From contig NZ_BMCS01000002.1 of NCBI RefSeq assembly GCF_014635305.1, forward strand, positions 806,001-870,000: a DNA stretch of 64,000 nt. The letters are read 5' to 3'. Origin of the DNA: Williamsia phyllosphaerae. Its GTDB lineage: Bacteria > Actinomycetota > Actinomycetes > Mycobacteriales > Mycobacteriaceae. Each line of letters begins with the position of its first letter. The first letter of the stretch is position 1. This document shows, piece after piece, positions 45,639 to 55,309 of this stretch. The notes beneath the pieces were generated by a model. It saw only the letters and a list, made by a program, of their open reading frames with translations, ran no database searches and was not told where the DNA came from. A program made the position numbers and the translations under genes.

Positions 45639-47296
45639 GGTCCGTCGGGCGGAGCACGACGACGGTGGCGAAGGCGGTATCGCTCGCACCGTGCAGGCGC
45701 GCTCCGCCGTCGACCACCTGCTGCAGATAGCTCACGGCGTCTGCGGTGATCTCCTCGCCGGGCAGCAGCGTCGGGACCCCGGGTGGGTACGCCGCGATGG
45801 CCTCGCAGGAGATGCGGCCGACGGCGTCGGAGATGCTCACGCGCTCCGATGCCCCCAGGAACGCGTCGCGCGGCGACACCGACACCCCGTGTCCGAAGAT
45901 CCCTGTCCCGGCGGACAGCGGCTCGGTGGTGACGCCCGGGCGGGTCAGGCGGGTGACCGCCTCCTCGATGTCCCCGGCCAGTCGACGCAGTGCGGGTGCC
46001 GACTCACCCAGGCCGACGACCAGCACGATGGTCGCCCGCATCGGCAGCTCGACGTGGACGTCGTAGGAGCGTCGGAGCTCGTCGGCGATCTCGTAACCGG
46101 TACAACCGGTTCCGCGGACGTCGAGCACGATGCGCAGCGGATCGTATCCGTGCACCCCCATGCGTCCGACGAGTCGCTGGTCCACGAGGTCCACCCCGGG
46201 GATGGTCCGCAGCTTCACGTGGGCGAGTTCGATGGCCTCGAGCGTCTCGTGCAGCAGCTGTTCGCCATGCATCGACAGTTGTCGGCGGGCGCTGTCGAGG
46301 GAGGCGATCAACAACGACGAGGGGCTGGTGCTGCGGAGGAGCCTGAGCACCCGCGCCAGGGCGTCGGCATCGACGCGACCGGTGCTCCCGACGTGCAGCA
46401 TCGCGCTCTGGGTGAGCGAACCGGCGATCTTGTGGGTGCTGGTGAGGATGGCGTCGGCGCCCGAGGCGAGCGCGGTGGGCGGCAGAGCCGGATGGAAGCC
46501 GAAATGCGGACCCCACGACTGATCGACCACCAGCGGGATGTCGCGGGCGTGGGCGATCTCGGCCAACGCGGCGATGTCGGCGGTCATCCCGAAGTAGGTC
46601 GGCGACACCACGAACACCGCGCGCGCCTCCGGGTCCGCGACCAGCGCCGCCTCCAGCGACTCCGGGGTCACGCAGTGCGCGATACCGAGATCCTCGTCGT
46701 ACTCGGGCGCGACGAACGTCGGGACCCCACCGGAGAGCACCAGGCCGTCGACGATCGATCCGTGCGAATTACGTTGCGCGACAATGTGCACATCGGGTCC
46801 GGCGAGAGCGAGACACAGTGCGTGATTTCCCTGGGTCGCCCCGTTGGTAAGGAAGAACGACCGGTCCGCGCCGAACGCGTCGGCGGCGAGCGTCTCCGCC
46901 CGTTCATACGCCGACGGCGACTGCCCGATGTCGATGCCGTGGATGTCCTGCGGGACATCCGCGGCCAGAGCGTCGATCCCGATCGCCTTGCGCAGCGCCG
47001 GGTCTGCTCCGGGCCCGCCCTTGTGTCCGGGGACGTGGTAGCGCGCCGGCCCACGAAAGGCGTAGGCGACCACCGCGTCGAGGTAGGGAGAGCTGTGCTG
47101 CGGTTCGGGAACCATGGCGGGATGGTATCGGTGCGGCCGGAGACGCCGCGCGAGAGCACATGAGACACGCGTTCGCAACCCGATGACCTGCGCGGACCCG
47201 TTGTCGCCACCAGTTTGTCGCAGGCGCGGAGATCGATCTACCGTTGCGAGCGAAGCGGTCTGCTTCGAGTGATCCGACACCACGATGGAGGAACGC

Positions 47297-48787
47297 GTGA
47301 GTGACGCGACCGAGGCACACGAACACACATCCGACGAGGCGACGAGCCCGTCGAACTACGCGCGCCGATGGCTGGTGCTGTCGATCATCGCCATCACGCA
47401 GCTGATGATCGTGCTGGACGCGACCATCGTGAACATCGCGCTGCCGCAGGCGCAGGCCGACCTGCAGATCAGCGACGGCGCCCGCACCTGGGTGGTCACC
47501 GCCTACGCTCTGGCGTTCGGTGCGTTGCTGCTCCTGGGTGGCCGCATCTCCGACTACTGGGGCCGCAAGCGTTCCTTCGTCGTCGGCATGGCCGGATTCG
47601 CGATCGCCTCCGCCATCGGCGGTCTCGCGCAGGCGCCGTGGCAGCTGTTCCTCGCCCGCGGTGGCCAGGGCGTCTTCGCCGCACTGCTCGCGCCCGCCGC
47701 CCTGGCGATCCTCACCGTCACGTTCACCGACCCGAAGGAGCGTTCCACCGCATTCGGCGTCTTCGGTGCGATCGCCGGTGGTGGCGCCGCGGTCGGTCTG
47801 CTGCTCGGTGGCGTGCTGACCGAATACGCCAACTGGCGCTGGTGCCTGCTGGTCAACGTCCCGGTGGTCGCGGTGGCGATCATCGCGGCCCTCGCGTTCG
47901 TCAAGGAGAGCAAGGCGCACGGAGACACCCGGTACGACCTACCCGGGGCGATTCTCGTGGCGCTCGGACTGGGTTCGCTCGTCTACGGATTCACCAAGGC
48001 CGAGGACGGATGGGGACAGGCGTCGACGGTGTCGTTCATCGTCGCCGGCGTCGTGCTGCTGATCGTGTTCGGATTCGTCGAGTCACGTTCCGCCAATCCC
48101 CTGCTGCCACTGCGGATCCTGTTCCATCGCGATCGCGGCCCGGCCTTCTTCGGTTCCGCCGTGGCCGGCACGGTTCTCGTCGGTGCGACGCTGTTCCTGA
48201 CCTTCTACTTCCAGATCGTGTTGGAGATGAGCCCGGTCATCTCCGGTGTCGCGTCGTTGCCGATCACCGGCGGCATCCTCATCACCGCCGGTGTCGCCTC
48301 GGCGCTGGCACCCCGGATCGGACCCAAGCCACTGATGACGACAGGACCGATCGTCTCGGTCATCGGCCTCGTGCTGCTCACCCAGATCGGTGTCGACACG
48401 TCCTACTGGTCGCACGTCCTGCCCGGACTGATCCTGCTCGGCCTCGGACTCGGCCTTTTGATCATCCCGCAGCAGAACGTGGCGTTGATCGGCGTCCCCG
48501 ACCACGACGCCGGAGCGGCCAGCGCTCTGATCAACGCATCACTCCAGATCGGTGGGGCACTCGGCGCGGCCGTGTTCACCACGGTCTACGCGTCGGGGAA
48601 GTCGTCGTACCTGGAGGACAACCCGGCGCGGTCGATGTTCAACGCCTTCTCGGCCGAGGTCTCCGGCTACACCAACGTCTTCGCTCTCGCCGCGGTCTTC
48701 GTCGCCCTGGTCACGCCTGTGGTGTTCTTCCTCCTGCGGGCCAAGAAGGACGACCTGCCCACCGACGCCGCGGTGCCGGTGGGGTGA
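47297..48787 (+). CDS. DHA2-type MFS exporter (14 TM)
   Basis: This 496-aa EmrB/QacA-type transporter has TM1 marker ITQLMIVLDATIVNIALPQA, motif A LGGRISDYWGRKRSFVVG, and motif-C-like GGGAAVGLLLGGVLTEY. GTG at 47297 is preferred because a perfect GGAGG lies 5 nt before it; ATG at 47285 would contain that site. A TetR gene and a TetX-like monooxygenase follow on the same strand, making a typical drug or secondary-metabolite response cluster. Confidence 0.92.
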   Translation: MSDATEAHEHTSDEATSPSNYARRWLVLSIIAITQLMIVLDATIVNIALPQAQADLQISDGARTWVVTAYALAFGALLLLGGRISDYWGRKRSFVVGMAGFAIASAIGGLAQAPWQLFLARGGQGVFAALLAPAALAILTVTFTDPKERSTAFGVFGAIAGGGAAVGLLLGGVLTEYANWRWCLLVNVPVVAVAIIAALAFVKESKAHGDTRYDLPGAILVALGLGSLVYGFTKAEDGWGQASTVSFIVAGVVLLIVFGFVESRSANPLLPLRILFHRDRGPAFFGSAVAGTVLVGATLFLTFYFQIVLEMSPVISGVASLPITGGILITAGVASALAPRIGPKPLMTTGPIVSVIGLVLLTQIGVDTSYWSHVLPGLILLGLGLGLLIIPQQNVALIGVPDHDAGAASALINASLQIGGALGAAVFTTVYASGKSSYLEDNPARSMFNAFSAEVSGYTNVFALAAVFVALVTPVVFFLLRAKKDDLPTDAAVPVG

Positions 48788-48813
48788 TCATCGAAATTCG
48801 AGTCACCCGAAAC

Positions 48814-48842
48814 TTGTAGTCATTACATAAATCGCTTACGCT
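48814..48842 (+). promoter_or_regulatory. Leaderless promoter and possible operator of tetR
   Basis: TTGTAG (48814-48819), a 17-bp spacer, and TACGCT (48837-48842) form a promoter whose -10 ends 7 nt before the ATG at 48849. TGTA-GTCAT-TACA (48815-48827) is a small palindrome overlapping the -35, a likely self-repression site. Confidence 0.55.
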
Positions 48843-48848
48843 GGGCCC

Positions 48849-49484
48849 ATGGACGGGACCATCGGGCTTCGCGAGCGCAAGAAGCTCAAGACCCGGCAAC
48901 ACATCGCCGACGCAGCTGCGCACCTGTTCGGTGAGCACGGCTTCGAACAGGTGGCGGTGGCCGATGTGGCCAGGGCGGCCGAGGTCTCCGAGCAGACCGT
49001 CTACAACTACTTCTCCTCCAAGCACGACCTCGTGCTCGACCGCGCCGACGAGATCCGCGAGCAGTTGGTCCGCCTCGTGGCCGAGCGACCGGACGGGCAG
49101 AGCCCCGCGGATTCGCTGCGCGACAACGCGCATCGCTACGCGAAGCATCATCGGACGGCATCGACCGCTGAGCTGCGTGGTCAATTGCCGGTGATCTGCG
49201 CCGGGAGCCCTGTCATCCGTCGTCTCGTGCTCGAGTCACGTGATCGGACGGCCGACGAGATGGCCGGCGCGATCGTCGACACCACCGCGGGCGTGCATCC
49301 CGCCGTGGCGCGGGCCCACGCCGCCGCACTCGTCTCGGTTTTCCAGATGGTGGTCGACCACATCGGTCACCGAACACTCGCCGGGGTGTCCCCAGAGCTG
49401 GTCGCCGATGAACTGGGTCCGGCGATAGATGCGGTGATGGACGACCTGGCACGACACTTCGAGACGATGAGAGAGCAGTCATGA
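48849..49484 (+). CDS. TetR family regulator
   Basis: This 211-aa protein has the TetR DNA-binding domain at residues about 8-55 (KKLKTRQHIADAAAHLFGEH, VAVADVARAAEVSEQTVYNY). The C-terminal ligand domain is not assignable. Its TGA overlaps the ATG of the FAD monooxygenase by 4 bp, so both come from one message. The regulator probably senses a compound handled by the monooxygenase and the upstream exporter. Confidence 0.92.
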   Translation: MDGTIGLRERKKLKTRQHIADAAAHLFGEHGFEQVAVADVARAAEVSEQTVYNYFSSKHDLVLDRADEIREQLVRLVAERPDGQSPADSLRDNAHRYAKHHRTASTAELRGQLPVICAGSPVIRRLVLESRDRTADEMAGAIVDTTAGVHPAVARAHAAALVSVFQMVVDHIGHRTLAGVSPELVADELGPAIDAVMDDLARHFETMREQS

Positions 49485-50635
49485 CCGCTCGCAGTGTCTT
49501 GATCTCCGGCGCGAGTATCGCGGGCCCCGCCCTGGCGTACTGGCTGAACGAGTACGGCTTCACGGTCACGGTGGTCGAGAAGGCGCCAGGGATACGGCCG
49601 GGTGGCCAACCGGTCGACTTCAAGGGCGAGACGCACCGCACCGTCCTGAGTCGGATGGGCATCCTCGACGACGTGCGTGCGGCCCAGGTGGGATCGACCG
49701 ATGGGACCATCGTCGACGCCGACGGACGCACGATCGGGCGGGTGCCCGGCGAGTTCAGCGGTGGCGAAATCAACGTCTCGCGTGGTGATCTGGCCGCGAT
49801 GCTCCATCTCCGCACGGTGCAATCATGCGAGTACATCTTCGGCGACTCGATCACCGCGTTGACCGAGACCGACGACGGCGTCGACGTGGCTTTCGAGAAA
49901 TCAGCACCCCGCCGGTTCGACCTAGTCGTCGGGGCGGACGGCATCCACTCGAATGTTCGGGGACTGGCCTTCGGCCCGGAGTCCGACTACGTCAGTCACC
50001 TGGGGTACCACTACGCCCAGTTCAATGTGGCCGACGACGGTGACGAGATGTACAACGAGCCAGGACGCATGGCCGCCACCAGCAACGGCGAGGACCCGGC
50101 GTTCTTCGTCTTCCGGTCCGACCCGATCGCCTACGACCGCGACGACGTCGAACAGCAGAAGCAGATCGTCGTCGACGCGTATCGCGGTGGCAGGTGGAAG
50201 GTCCCGGAACTGCTCGACCAGCTAGCCGACACCAGCTTCTTCTGGATGGACTCGATCAGCCGCGTCACCACCGATCGGTACTCCAGCGGACGCGTTGTCC
50301 TCGTGGGTGATTCGGCTTACGGCAACGCCCTGGGCGGATTCGGTACCGGGCTGTCCATCGTCGGCGCGTACGTCCTGGCGGGGGAACTGCACTGGGCCGA
50401 CGGCGATCACGTCGCCGCGTTCGCCGAGTACGAACGCAGGTTCCGCAAGTACGCAGCGGTGTCGGAGAAGGTCAACGCCGGCCGCCTGCTCGCCCCGTCG
50501 ACCCGGCTCGGGATCCGCGGCCGCAACGCGTTGTTCTCGGTCGCATGGCTTTTCGCACCATTGATGTCGCTGATGGACCGGTTCGCCACGGACATCGACC
50601 TCCCGGACTACAGCCGACCGGCCCTCTCGGCCTGA
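49481..50635 (+). CDS. FAD-dependent monooxygenase (PHBH/TetX-like)
   Basis: This 384-aa class A flavoprotein monooxygenase has the N-terminal FAD motif (VLISGASIAGPALAYWL), DG-type motif LVVGADGIHSNVRGLAF and RVVLVGDSAYGNALGGFGTG near residue 275. Such enzymes hydroxylate aromatic or polyketide substrates, including antibiotics, using NAD(P)H and O2. It is coupled to the TetR gene by a 4-bp overlap and lies downstream of an exporter. It ends 33 bp from a convergent gene. Confidence 0.9.
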   Translation: MTARSVLISGASIAGPALAYWLNEYGFTVTVVEKAPGIRPGGQPVDFKGETHRTVLSRMGILDDVRAAQVGSTDGTIVDADGRTIGRVPGEFSGGEINVSRGDLAAMLHLRTVQSCEYIFGDSITALTETDDGVDVAFEKSAPRRFDLVVGADGIHSNVRGLAFGPESDYVSHLGYHYAQFNVADDGDEMYNEPGRMAATSNGEDPAFFVFRSDPIAYDRDDVEQQKQIVVDAYRGGRWKVPELLDQLADTSFFWMDSISRVTTDRYSSGRVVLVGDSAYGNALGGFGTGLSIVGAYVLAGELHWADGDHVAAFAEYERRFRKYAAVSEKVNAGRLLAPSTRLGIRGRNALFSVAWLFAPLMSLMDRFATDIDLPDYSRPALSA

Positions 50636-50668
50636 CGATCCATCTCCGCCGGCACGTCTCGGCGCCGG

Positions 50669-51100
50669 TCAGAAGCGGAAGCGGCTCACCTTGTCCGGAT
50701 GGATCACGAGACGCAGCTGCTTCTCGGACAGGATCGCCGCCAAGTCGTCGGCGCGGGTCGGGTCGTCGAGGTCCCAATACCGCTCGGCCAGGCGCTGAGC
50801 GAGTTCGTGGGCTCCGTCGGTCTCGATGGTGACGTGTCCACTGATCGACACCCAGTGCTCGCGCTCGCCCACCGGCGCGGCGACGACCAGGGATGCCCGT
50901 GGAGCGCGGCGCAGACGTCGAACCTTGACCGCGTCCGGTTCGGTGAACAACTCGACGGTGCCGCCGTCGGTGGCCTCGAACCACACCGGCCGGGGCTGCG
51001 CGGGGCTCGGACCGGCGGCCACCGACAGGAACCCGTGCAGGGGGCGGCGGACGAGCTCGAGGTCCTCGGGGGTCATGGACGTGGCGTTGTCATTGCTCAT
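50669..51100 (-). CDS. Pyridoxamine 5'-phosphate oxidase-like split-barrel protein
   Basis: This 143-aa split-barrel protein of the PPOX/FMN- or F420-binding type has RRPLHGFLSVAAGPSPAQPR, PVWFEATDGGTVELFTEPDA and ASLVVAAPVGEREHWVSISG. I chose ATG at 51100 over longer options because the length is then normal. It could be an F420-dependent reductase or a stress-related flavin-binding protein. It follows a cupin gene in the same direction after 46 bp. Confidence 0.82.
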   Translation of the reverse strand: MSNDNATSMTPEDLELVRRPLHGFLSVAAGPSPAQPRPVWFEATDGGTVELFTEPDAVKVRRLRRAPRASLVVAAPVGEREHWVSISGHVTIETDGAHELAQRLAERYWDLDDPTRADDLAAILSEKQLRLVIHPDKVSRFRF

Positions 51101-51146
51101 GCCCCAAGTGAACCCGGTCGTATCGGGCGAATCCACCCCTGGTCGG

Positions 51147-51491
51147 TCAGTTACCCGAACACACCGCGATGAACGTGAGCCCGTCGTCGCCGGCGCGTAG
51201 AAAGCGCTCGGACTCGATCGACACCGAGACGAACTGCCCGGGAGCAACGGGAGCGGACTCCCCGTCGACGACGACCCAGCCGCCGCCCGTGAGGATCGCG
51301 TACATGTCCTCGCTGCGATCGTCGAGGTGGTTGTGGCGCACCGTCTCCGCGCCGGGCGGGAGTTCGATCTGGTACACCTCGAACGTGGTCAGCCCGAGGG
51401 ATTCGCTGATGCGCTTGTCGTAGGGACTCGCCGCGGGATGCGGACCGTTGCCGACCGGGACCGCGGCGGCGTCGACGATGACGTGGGACAT
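51147..51491 (-). CDS. Small cupin domain protein
   Basis: This 114-aa single-domain cupin has the first metal motif in ETVRHNHLDDRSEDMYAIL, with two His and a Glu placed as in cupins. The second motif is degenerate (ESERFLRAGDDGLTFIAV, without the usual His). It may bind a metal or ligand but lacks a full site, so catalysis is uncertain. It lies between a 52-aa gene and the PPOX-like gene on the same strand; co-transcription is possible. Confidence 0.82.
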   Translation of the reverse strand: MSHVIVDAAAVPVGNGPHPAASPYDKRISESLGLTTFEVYQIELPPGAETVRHNHLDDRSEDMYAILTGGGWVVVDGESAPVAPGQFVSVSIESERFLRAGDDGLTFIAVCSGN

Positions 51492-51518
51492 GGCCCGAGG
51501 CTACGGGTCTCGGTGCTC

Positions 51519-51677
51519 TCAGGTGTCGGCGTGCAACTCGTCCGATGCGGAGGAGTCGCCCTGTGGGTCGGTTGCCGGCTCGATGACGGTGTGGCGTTGA
51601 AGCTCGGCGAGGTCTATCGACAACCCGCTCTGGGGGTCGAAGACGAGTCGGCTCGAGCTGCGTCGTTGCTCACTCAC
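51519..51677 (-). CDS. Small hypothetical protein (52 aa)
   Basis: GTG at 51675-51677 to TGA at 51519-51521 encodes 52 residues starting MSEQRRSSSRLVFDPQSG and ending SDELHADT. The third codon positions are about 80% G/C, typical of coding sequence here. The N-terminus is basic and the rest acidic, with one short amphipathic segment (LSIDLAELQRHTVIE). It lies 27 bp upstream of the cupin start on the same strand. There is no good Shine-Dalgarno sequence, and a TTG six codons upstream is an alternative start. I do not recognise a family. Confidence 0.5.
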   Translation of the reverse strand: MSEQRRSSSRLVFDPQSGLSIDLAELQRHTVIEPATDPQGDSSASDELHADT

Positions 51678-51833
51678 CTCTGCATCATCACGCAATCATC
51701 GACAGGTCGTCTAGCACCTCGAAACATCCCAAATCGATACATCGCCACATGTCGGCGCGCGGTGCATTACCTTTGCTAAGAACCTTCCGGCGCTTCGGAT
51801 GACCCACGCTTTCGAGGGCGGCACGGTTCAGGC

Positions 51834-51878
51834 GGTAGCGCGGCGGCATCGGTTCGTTCCCTCTGTCGCCGCGCTACC
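51834..51878. other. GC-rich 12-bp hairpin in a 295-bp non-coding stretch
   Basis: GGTAGCGCGGCG (51834-51845) and CGCCGCGCTACC (51867-51878) are perfect 12-bp arms with a 21-nt loop. It lies between the 52-aa gene and the GGDEF gene (non-coding 51678-51972). It could be a transcription barrier between divergent units or a structured leader. The rest of the stretch shows nothing I can name. Confidence 0.5.
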
Positions 51879-51972
51879 CGCGCTCCAGTGGTAAACCCAC
51901 GCGACCTCGCTGGTCCGACGCGCTTGTGTGCACATCGTGGCACTATCACAGAGTGGGCGAAGGACTGCGGGG

Positions 51973-53277
51973 GTGGCGGTGACAATCGAACGGCGCCCCG
52001 AACAGACCGAGGTTCTCCGTCGGGTCATAGACACCGTTCCCGCCCTCATCGGTTACTGGGACACCGACCTCCGCAACGTGGCCTCGAACCTGGCCTATGT
52101 GGACTACTTCGGCCTGACCCCTGATCAGGTTCGAGGCATGCACATCCGAGATGTACTCGGCCCGTCGGTCTACGAATTGAACAAGCCGTTCATCGACGGC
52201 GCGTTGCGTGGCGAACATCAGCAGTTCGACCGCACTCTCATCGACGCCGGCGGGAAGATCCGCTTCACGCAGGCCACCTACATCCCCGACGTCGTCGACG
52301 GTGTCGTTCGCGGTTTCGTCGTTCACGTCAGCGATGTCTCCGAACGCGTGCAGGCAGAGAAAGCACGAGACGACGCCGTGACCCTCTTCGAGACCGCGAT
52401 GAGCAACGCGCCAATCGGACAGGCTGTCGTCGACACCTCGGGCCGGTGGCTGCAGGTGAATCAGGCGATGTGCGACCTGACCGGGTACAGCGCGGACGAA
52501 CTGCGCGACCTGTCGTTCCGGGACATCACCCACCCCGACGACGTCCCCGCTGCCGACCTGCATCTCGCACAGCTTCTCGAAGGCAGCCGAACCCACATCG
52601 AGTCCGAGAAACGGTACATCCGCAAAGACGGGTCGATCGTGTGGGTGCAGCGAAATGCGGTGATCGTCCATGGCGTCGGCGCCGGCGCAGCCGACATCGT
52701 CATCGCACAGATCCAGGACATCACCCAGCGTAAGAATGCCGAGGCCGAATTGGCACGTCAGGCGGTGACCGACGCTCTCACCGGGCTCGGCAACCGACAT
52801 TCTTTGATGGCGCAGATCGACGCACTGCGACATCTGCGGGCGGACGGCGTCGGCTTGCTGTTCCTCGATCTCGACGGGTTCAAGTCCGTGAACGACACCT
52901 ACGGCCACAGCGCGGGCGACGAACTGCTCGCCGACGTGGCGAGCAGGATCAGGCGGACAATCGACGACGGCGACCTCGCCTGCCGGATCGGTGGCGACGA
53001 ATTCGTAGTGATCATCTACTCCGCCACGTCGCCAGAGGACATAGAGCGCCACCGCGTGGCGTTGAAACGGGCTGTCGCCGGCGATTATCTTCTCCCATCC
53101 CTGACCGAGCCGATCACGATCGGCGCGTCGGTGGGGTCGAGCTGGTCGAACACCGGCGACCACCGCGACCACCGCGACCTGCTCACCGTCGCCGATCAGG
53201 ACATGTATCGGGACAAAATCGCCACCCGTCACGCAATCGTTGCGACACAACCGATCACACCTCCGGACGATCATTAG
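51973..53277 (+). CDS. PAS-PAS-GGDEF diguanylate cyclase
   Basis: This 434-aa soluble signalling protein has PAS 1 at about residues 10-125 (TVPALIGYWDTDLRNVASNL) and PAS 2 at about 130-255 (FETAMSNAPIGQAVVDTSGR, YSADELRDLSFRDITHPDD). The GGDEF domain has DALTGLGNRHSL and an intact GGDEF at 340-344. The inhibitory I-site (RxxD) five residues before is absent (DDGD), so product feedback may be lost. It makes cyclic di-GMP if active. There is no membrane segment or EAL domain. GTG at 51973 follows GAAGGA; a GTG at 51928 lacks a site. Confidence 0.92.
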   Translation: MAVTIERRPEQTEVLRRVIDTVPALIGYWDTDLRNVASNLAYVDYFGLTPDQVRGMHIRDVLGPSVYELNKPFIDGALRGEHQQFDRTLIDAGGKIRFTQATYIPDVVDGVVRGFVVHVSDVSERVQAEKARDDAVTLFETAMSNAPIGQAVVDTSGRWLQVNQAMCDLTGYSADELRDLSFRDITHPDDVPAADLHLAQLLEGSRTHIESEKRYIRKDGSIVWVQRNAVIVHGVGAGAADIVIAQIQDITQRKNAEAELARQAVTDALTGLGNRHSLMAQIDALRHLRADGVGLLFLDLDGFKSVNDTYGHSAGDELLADVASRIRRTIDDGDLACRIGGDEFVVIIYSATSPEDIERHRVALKRAVAGDYLLPSLTEPITIGASVGSSWSNTGDHRDHRDLLTVADQDMYRDKIATRHAIVATQPITPPDDH

Positions 53278-53392
53278 CGGATGACGAACTGGCCTTGATG
53301 TCGCTTTTGCGCCCTACCCAGCGTTTGCCGGGATAGGGTCGGGATCACAGTCCAGCAGCGGCTCGACCATCCGTAATCTCTCGGAGGTACTC

Positions 53393-53548
53393 GTGATCAT
53401 TCTCGGCGTCATCCTGCTCATCATCGGCCTCATCGCCAAGATCTCCATCCTCACCACGATCGGCGCCATCCTCGCCGTCGTCGGAATCGTCCTCGTCGTC
53501 CTGGGACGCACCGGCCGCAAGGTCGGCGGCCGCGCACACTACTTCTGA
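53393..53548 (+). CDS. DUF6131 family small membrane protein (51 aa)
   Basis: The start is GTG at 53393 after TCGGAGG. The 51-aa protein is almost all Ile/Leu/Val/Gly and makes two membrane helices (IILGVILLIIGLIAKI and IGAILAVVGIVLVVLG). It ends in the basic/aromatic tail typical of DUF6131 (GRTGRKVGGRAHYF). The family is widespread in actinobacteria without known function. It lies 10 bp before the next oxidoreductase gene. Confidence 0.85.
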   Translation: MIILGVILLIIGLIAKISILTTIGAILAVVGIVLVVLGRTGRKVGGRAHYF

Positions 53549-53558
53549 TCGGGGATCG

Positions 53559-54422
53559 ATGCGCAAGCTCGACGGAGTCGGAATCTGGAGTTCCCAACTG
53601 CGATACGGGGATTCAGGCGAATCAGCTGAATCCGCGGCCGAGCTCGAAGCCCTCGGTTACAGCGCGCTGTGGATCCCCGACGTCGGCGGGCCGGTGTTCG
53701 ACTCCGTCGGCAACCTCATGGGTGCGACAGAACAGGTCGTCATCGCCACCGGCATCCTGAACCTGTGGATGCACGAACCCGCCGACGTCGCCACCGCGTA
53801 CCACGCGCTGACCCGCGAGCACGGAGATCGTTTCCTGATGGGTATCGGCGTCAGCCATGCACCGCTGGTGGACGCCGGCGACCCGGGTCGATATCGCAAG
53901 CCACTCGCGTCGACGAAGGCGTTCCTCGATGCCATCGACGCGACCGAGCATCCGGTACCCACCGAGTCCCGCGTGTTGGCTGCGTTGGGACCAAAGATGT
54001 TGGCGCTGTCGGCCTCCCGTGCCAACGGTTCCCATCCCTATCTGGTGACGCCGGAGTTCACTGCGTCCGCCCGCGAGACTCTTGGCCCCGAACCGCAGCT
54101 GCTGCCTGAGCAGACCGCGATCCTGACCACGGACGCCGACGAGGCACGCCGCATCGGCACCGACTGGCTGCGCGCGTACCTGCAGTTGCCGAACTACGCC
54201 AACAACCTGTTGCGGTCCGGTTTCACCGAAGAGGATCTGACCTCGGTGAGCGACAGGCTTTTCGACGCGATCATCGCCTGGGGTGACGAGGATGCCATCG
54301 TGCGGCGGGTGCACGAGCATCGTGACGCGGGCGCGAATCACGTGTGCGTGCAGGTTCTCGACGCCGATCCGCAGGCCTACCCGCGCGAACAGTGGCGTCG
54401 TCTGGCGTCGGCTCTGACCTGA
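53559..54422 (+). CDS. TIGR03620-type F420-dependent LLM oxidoreductase
   Basis: This 287-aa luciferase-like TIM-barrel protein has LDGVGIWSSQLRYGDSGES, ELEALGYSALWIPDVGG and GILNLWMHEPADVATAYHAL. These are features I associate with the TIGR03620 group of F420-dependent enzymes. The substrate is unknown. It follows the DUF6131 gene after 10 bp and may be co-transcribed. It ends 17 bp from a convergent NmrA-like gene. Confidence 0.88.
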   Translation: MRKLDGVGIWSSQLRYGDSGESAESAAELEALGYSALWIPDVGGPVFDSVGNLMGATEQVVIATGILNLWMHEPADVATAYHALTREHGDRFLMGIGVSHAPLVDAGDPGRYRKPLASTKAFLDAIDATEHPVPTESRVLAALGPKMLALSASRANGSHPYLVTPEFTASARETLGPEPQLLPEQTAILTTDADEARRIGTDWLRAYLQLPNYANNLLRSGFTEEDLTSVSDRLFDAIIAWGDEDAIVRRVHEHRDAGANHVCVQVLDADPQAYPREQWRRLASALT

Positions 54423-54439
54423 GCTCACGCCGGTTCGAA

Positions 54440-55297
54440 TCAGTGGGCCGCCGGCGAATCGAGCACGTCGCGAACGGTTCTGGGTTCACGGCCCAGGAGG
54501 TTGCTCAGCAGCGGGTCGACGTCGGCGAAGTATCCGCCCGCCGCCGCCTGATACATCCCGAGCATGAAACGGGCGACGAACTCCGGTTGCCCTGCGGCGA
54601 CTTGGACATCAATCCAGTCGTCGGCATCCATCACAACTCGTCGAACGGTTCGGCCGGCCACTTCGGACGCGGTCCTCGCGACGTCCTCGAACGTCGGTGC
54701 CGCACCGGCGGTCAGGGTGATCGGTCCGTCGTAGGCGCCGTTGGTCGCGATGATCGCCGCGGCGGCTTCGGCCGCATCCTCTCGCGACGTCCACGACACC
54801 GGACCATCAGCCGGGACCGTGATCACACCGGTCTCGCGCCACGGCCCGGCCATCATGACCAGGCTGTGGGCATAGAAGCCGTTGCGCAGGGAGGTCCACG
54901 GCACACCCGACTCGTCGAGCAACTGCTCCGTCGCCGCATGGCTCCGGCCGGGTCCGAACGGGGTGTCGCTCGCTGCGCCCTGATGGCTCGTGTACAGAAT
55001 GCGGCCCACACCTGCGGTCACGGCCGCCTCGACAGCGTTGCGGTGCAGCGCGACCGTGTCCGCCTGCCGATCGTTGGACGACACGAGCAGCAGCTGGTCG
55101 GCACCCTCGAAGGCGCCCGGTAGCGAGGCAGGGTCGGCGTAGTCGCCCCGTCGCACGGCGATCCCGAGGTCGGCGAAGCGCTGGGCTCTCGAGACATCTC
55201 TGGCCACCACCGATATCTCTGTCGCGGGTACACGTTCGAGCAGATGGTCGACGGTGGCGCCGTTGAGTGCGCCGGTCGCTCCGGTGATGACGATCAT
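54440..55297 (-). CDS. NmrA/QorB-like NAD(P)-binding atypical SDR
   Basis: This 285-aa protein has an N-terminal GATGALNGATVDHLLERV dinucleotide motif and the overall order of NmrA-like/quinone oxidoreductase 2 (QorB) proteins (LRNGFYAHSLVMMAGPWRE, SWTSREDAAEAAAAII). The usual SDR catalytic Tyr-Lys pair is absent, as in the subfamily. It may reduce quinones or act as a redox sensor. It is divergent from a TetR gene with three copies of a TTATCG-type repeat between them, so TetR control is likely. Confidence 0.88.
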   Translation of the reverse strand: MIVITGATGALNGATVDHLLERVPATEISVVARDVSRAQRFADLGIAVRRGDYADPASLPGAFEGADQLLLVSSNDRQADTVALHRNAVEAAVTAGVGRILYTSHQGAASDTPFGPGRSHAATEQLLDESGVPWTSLRNGFYAHSLVMMAGPWRETGVITVPADGPVSWTSREDAAEAAAAIIATNGAYDGPITLTAGAAPTFEDVARTASEVAGRTVRRVVMDADDWIDVQVAAGQPEFVARFMLGMYQAAAGGYFADVDPLLSNLLGREPRTVRDVLDSPAAH

Positions 55298-55309
55298 GGT
55301 CAGGCCTTG

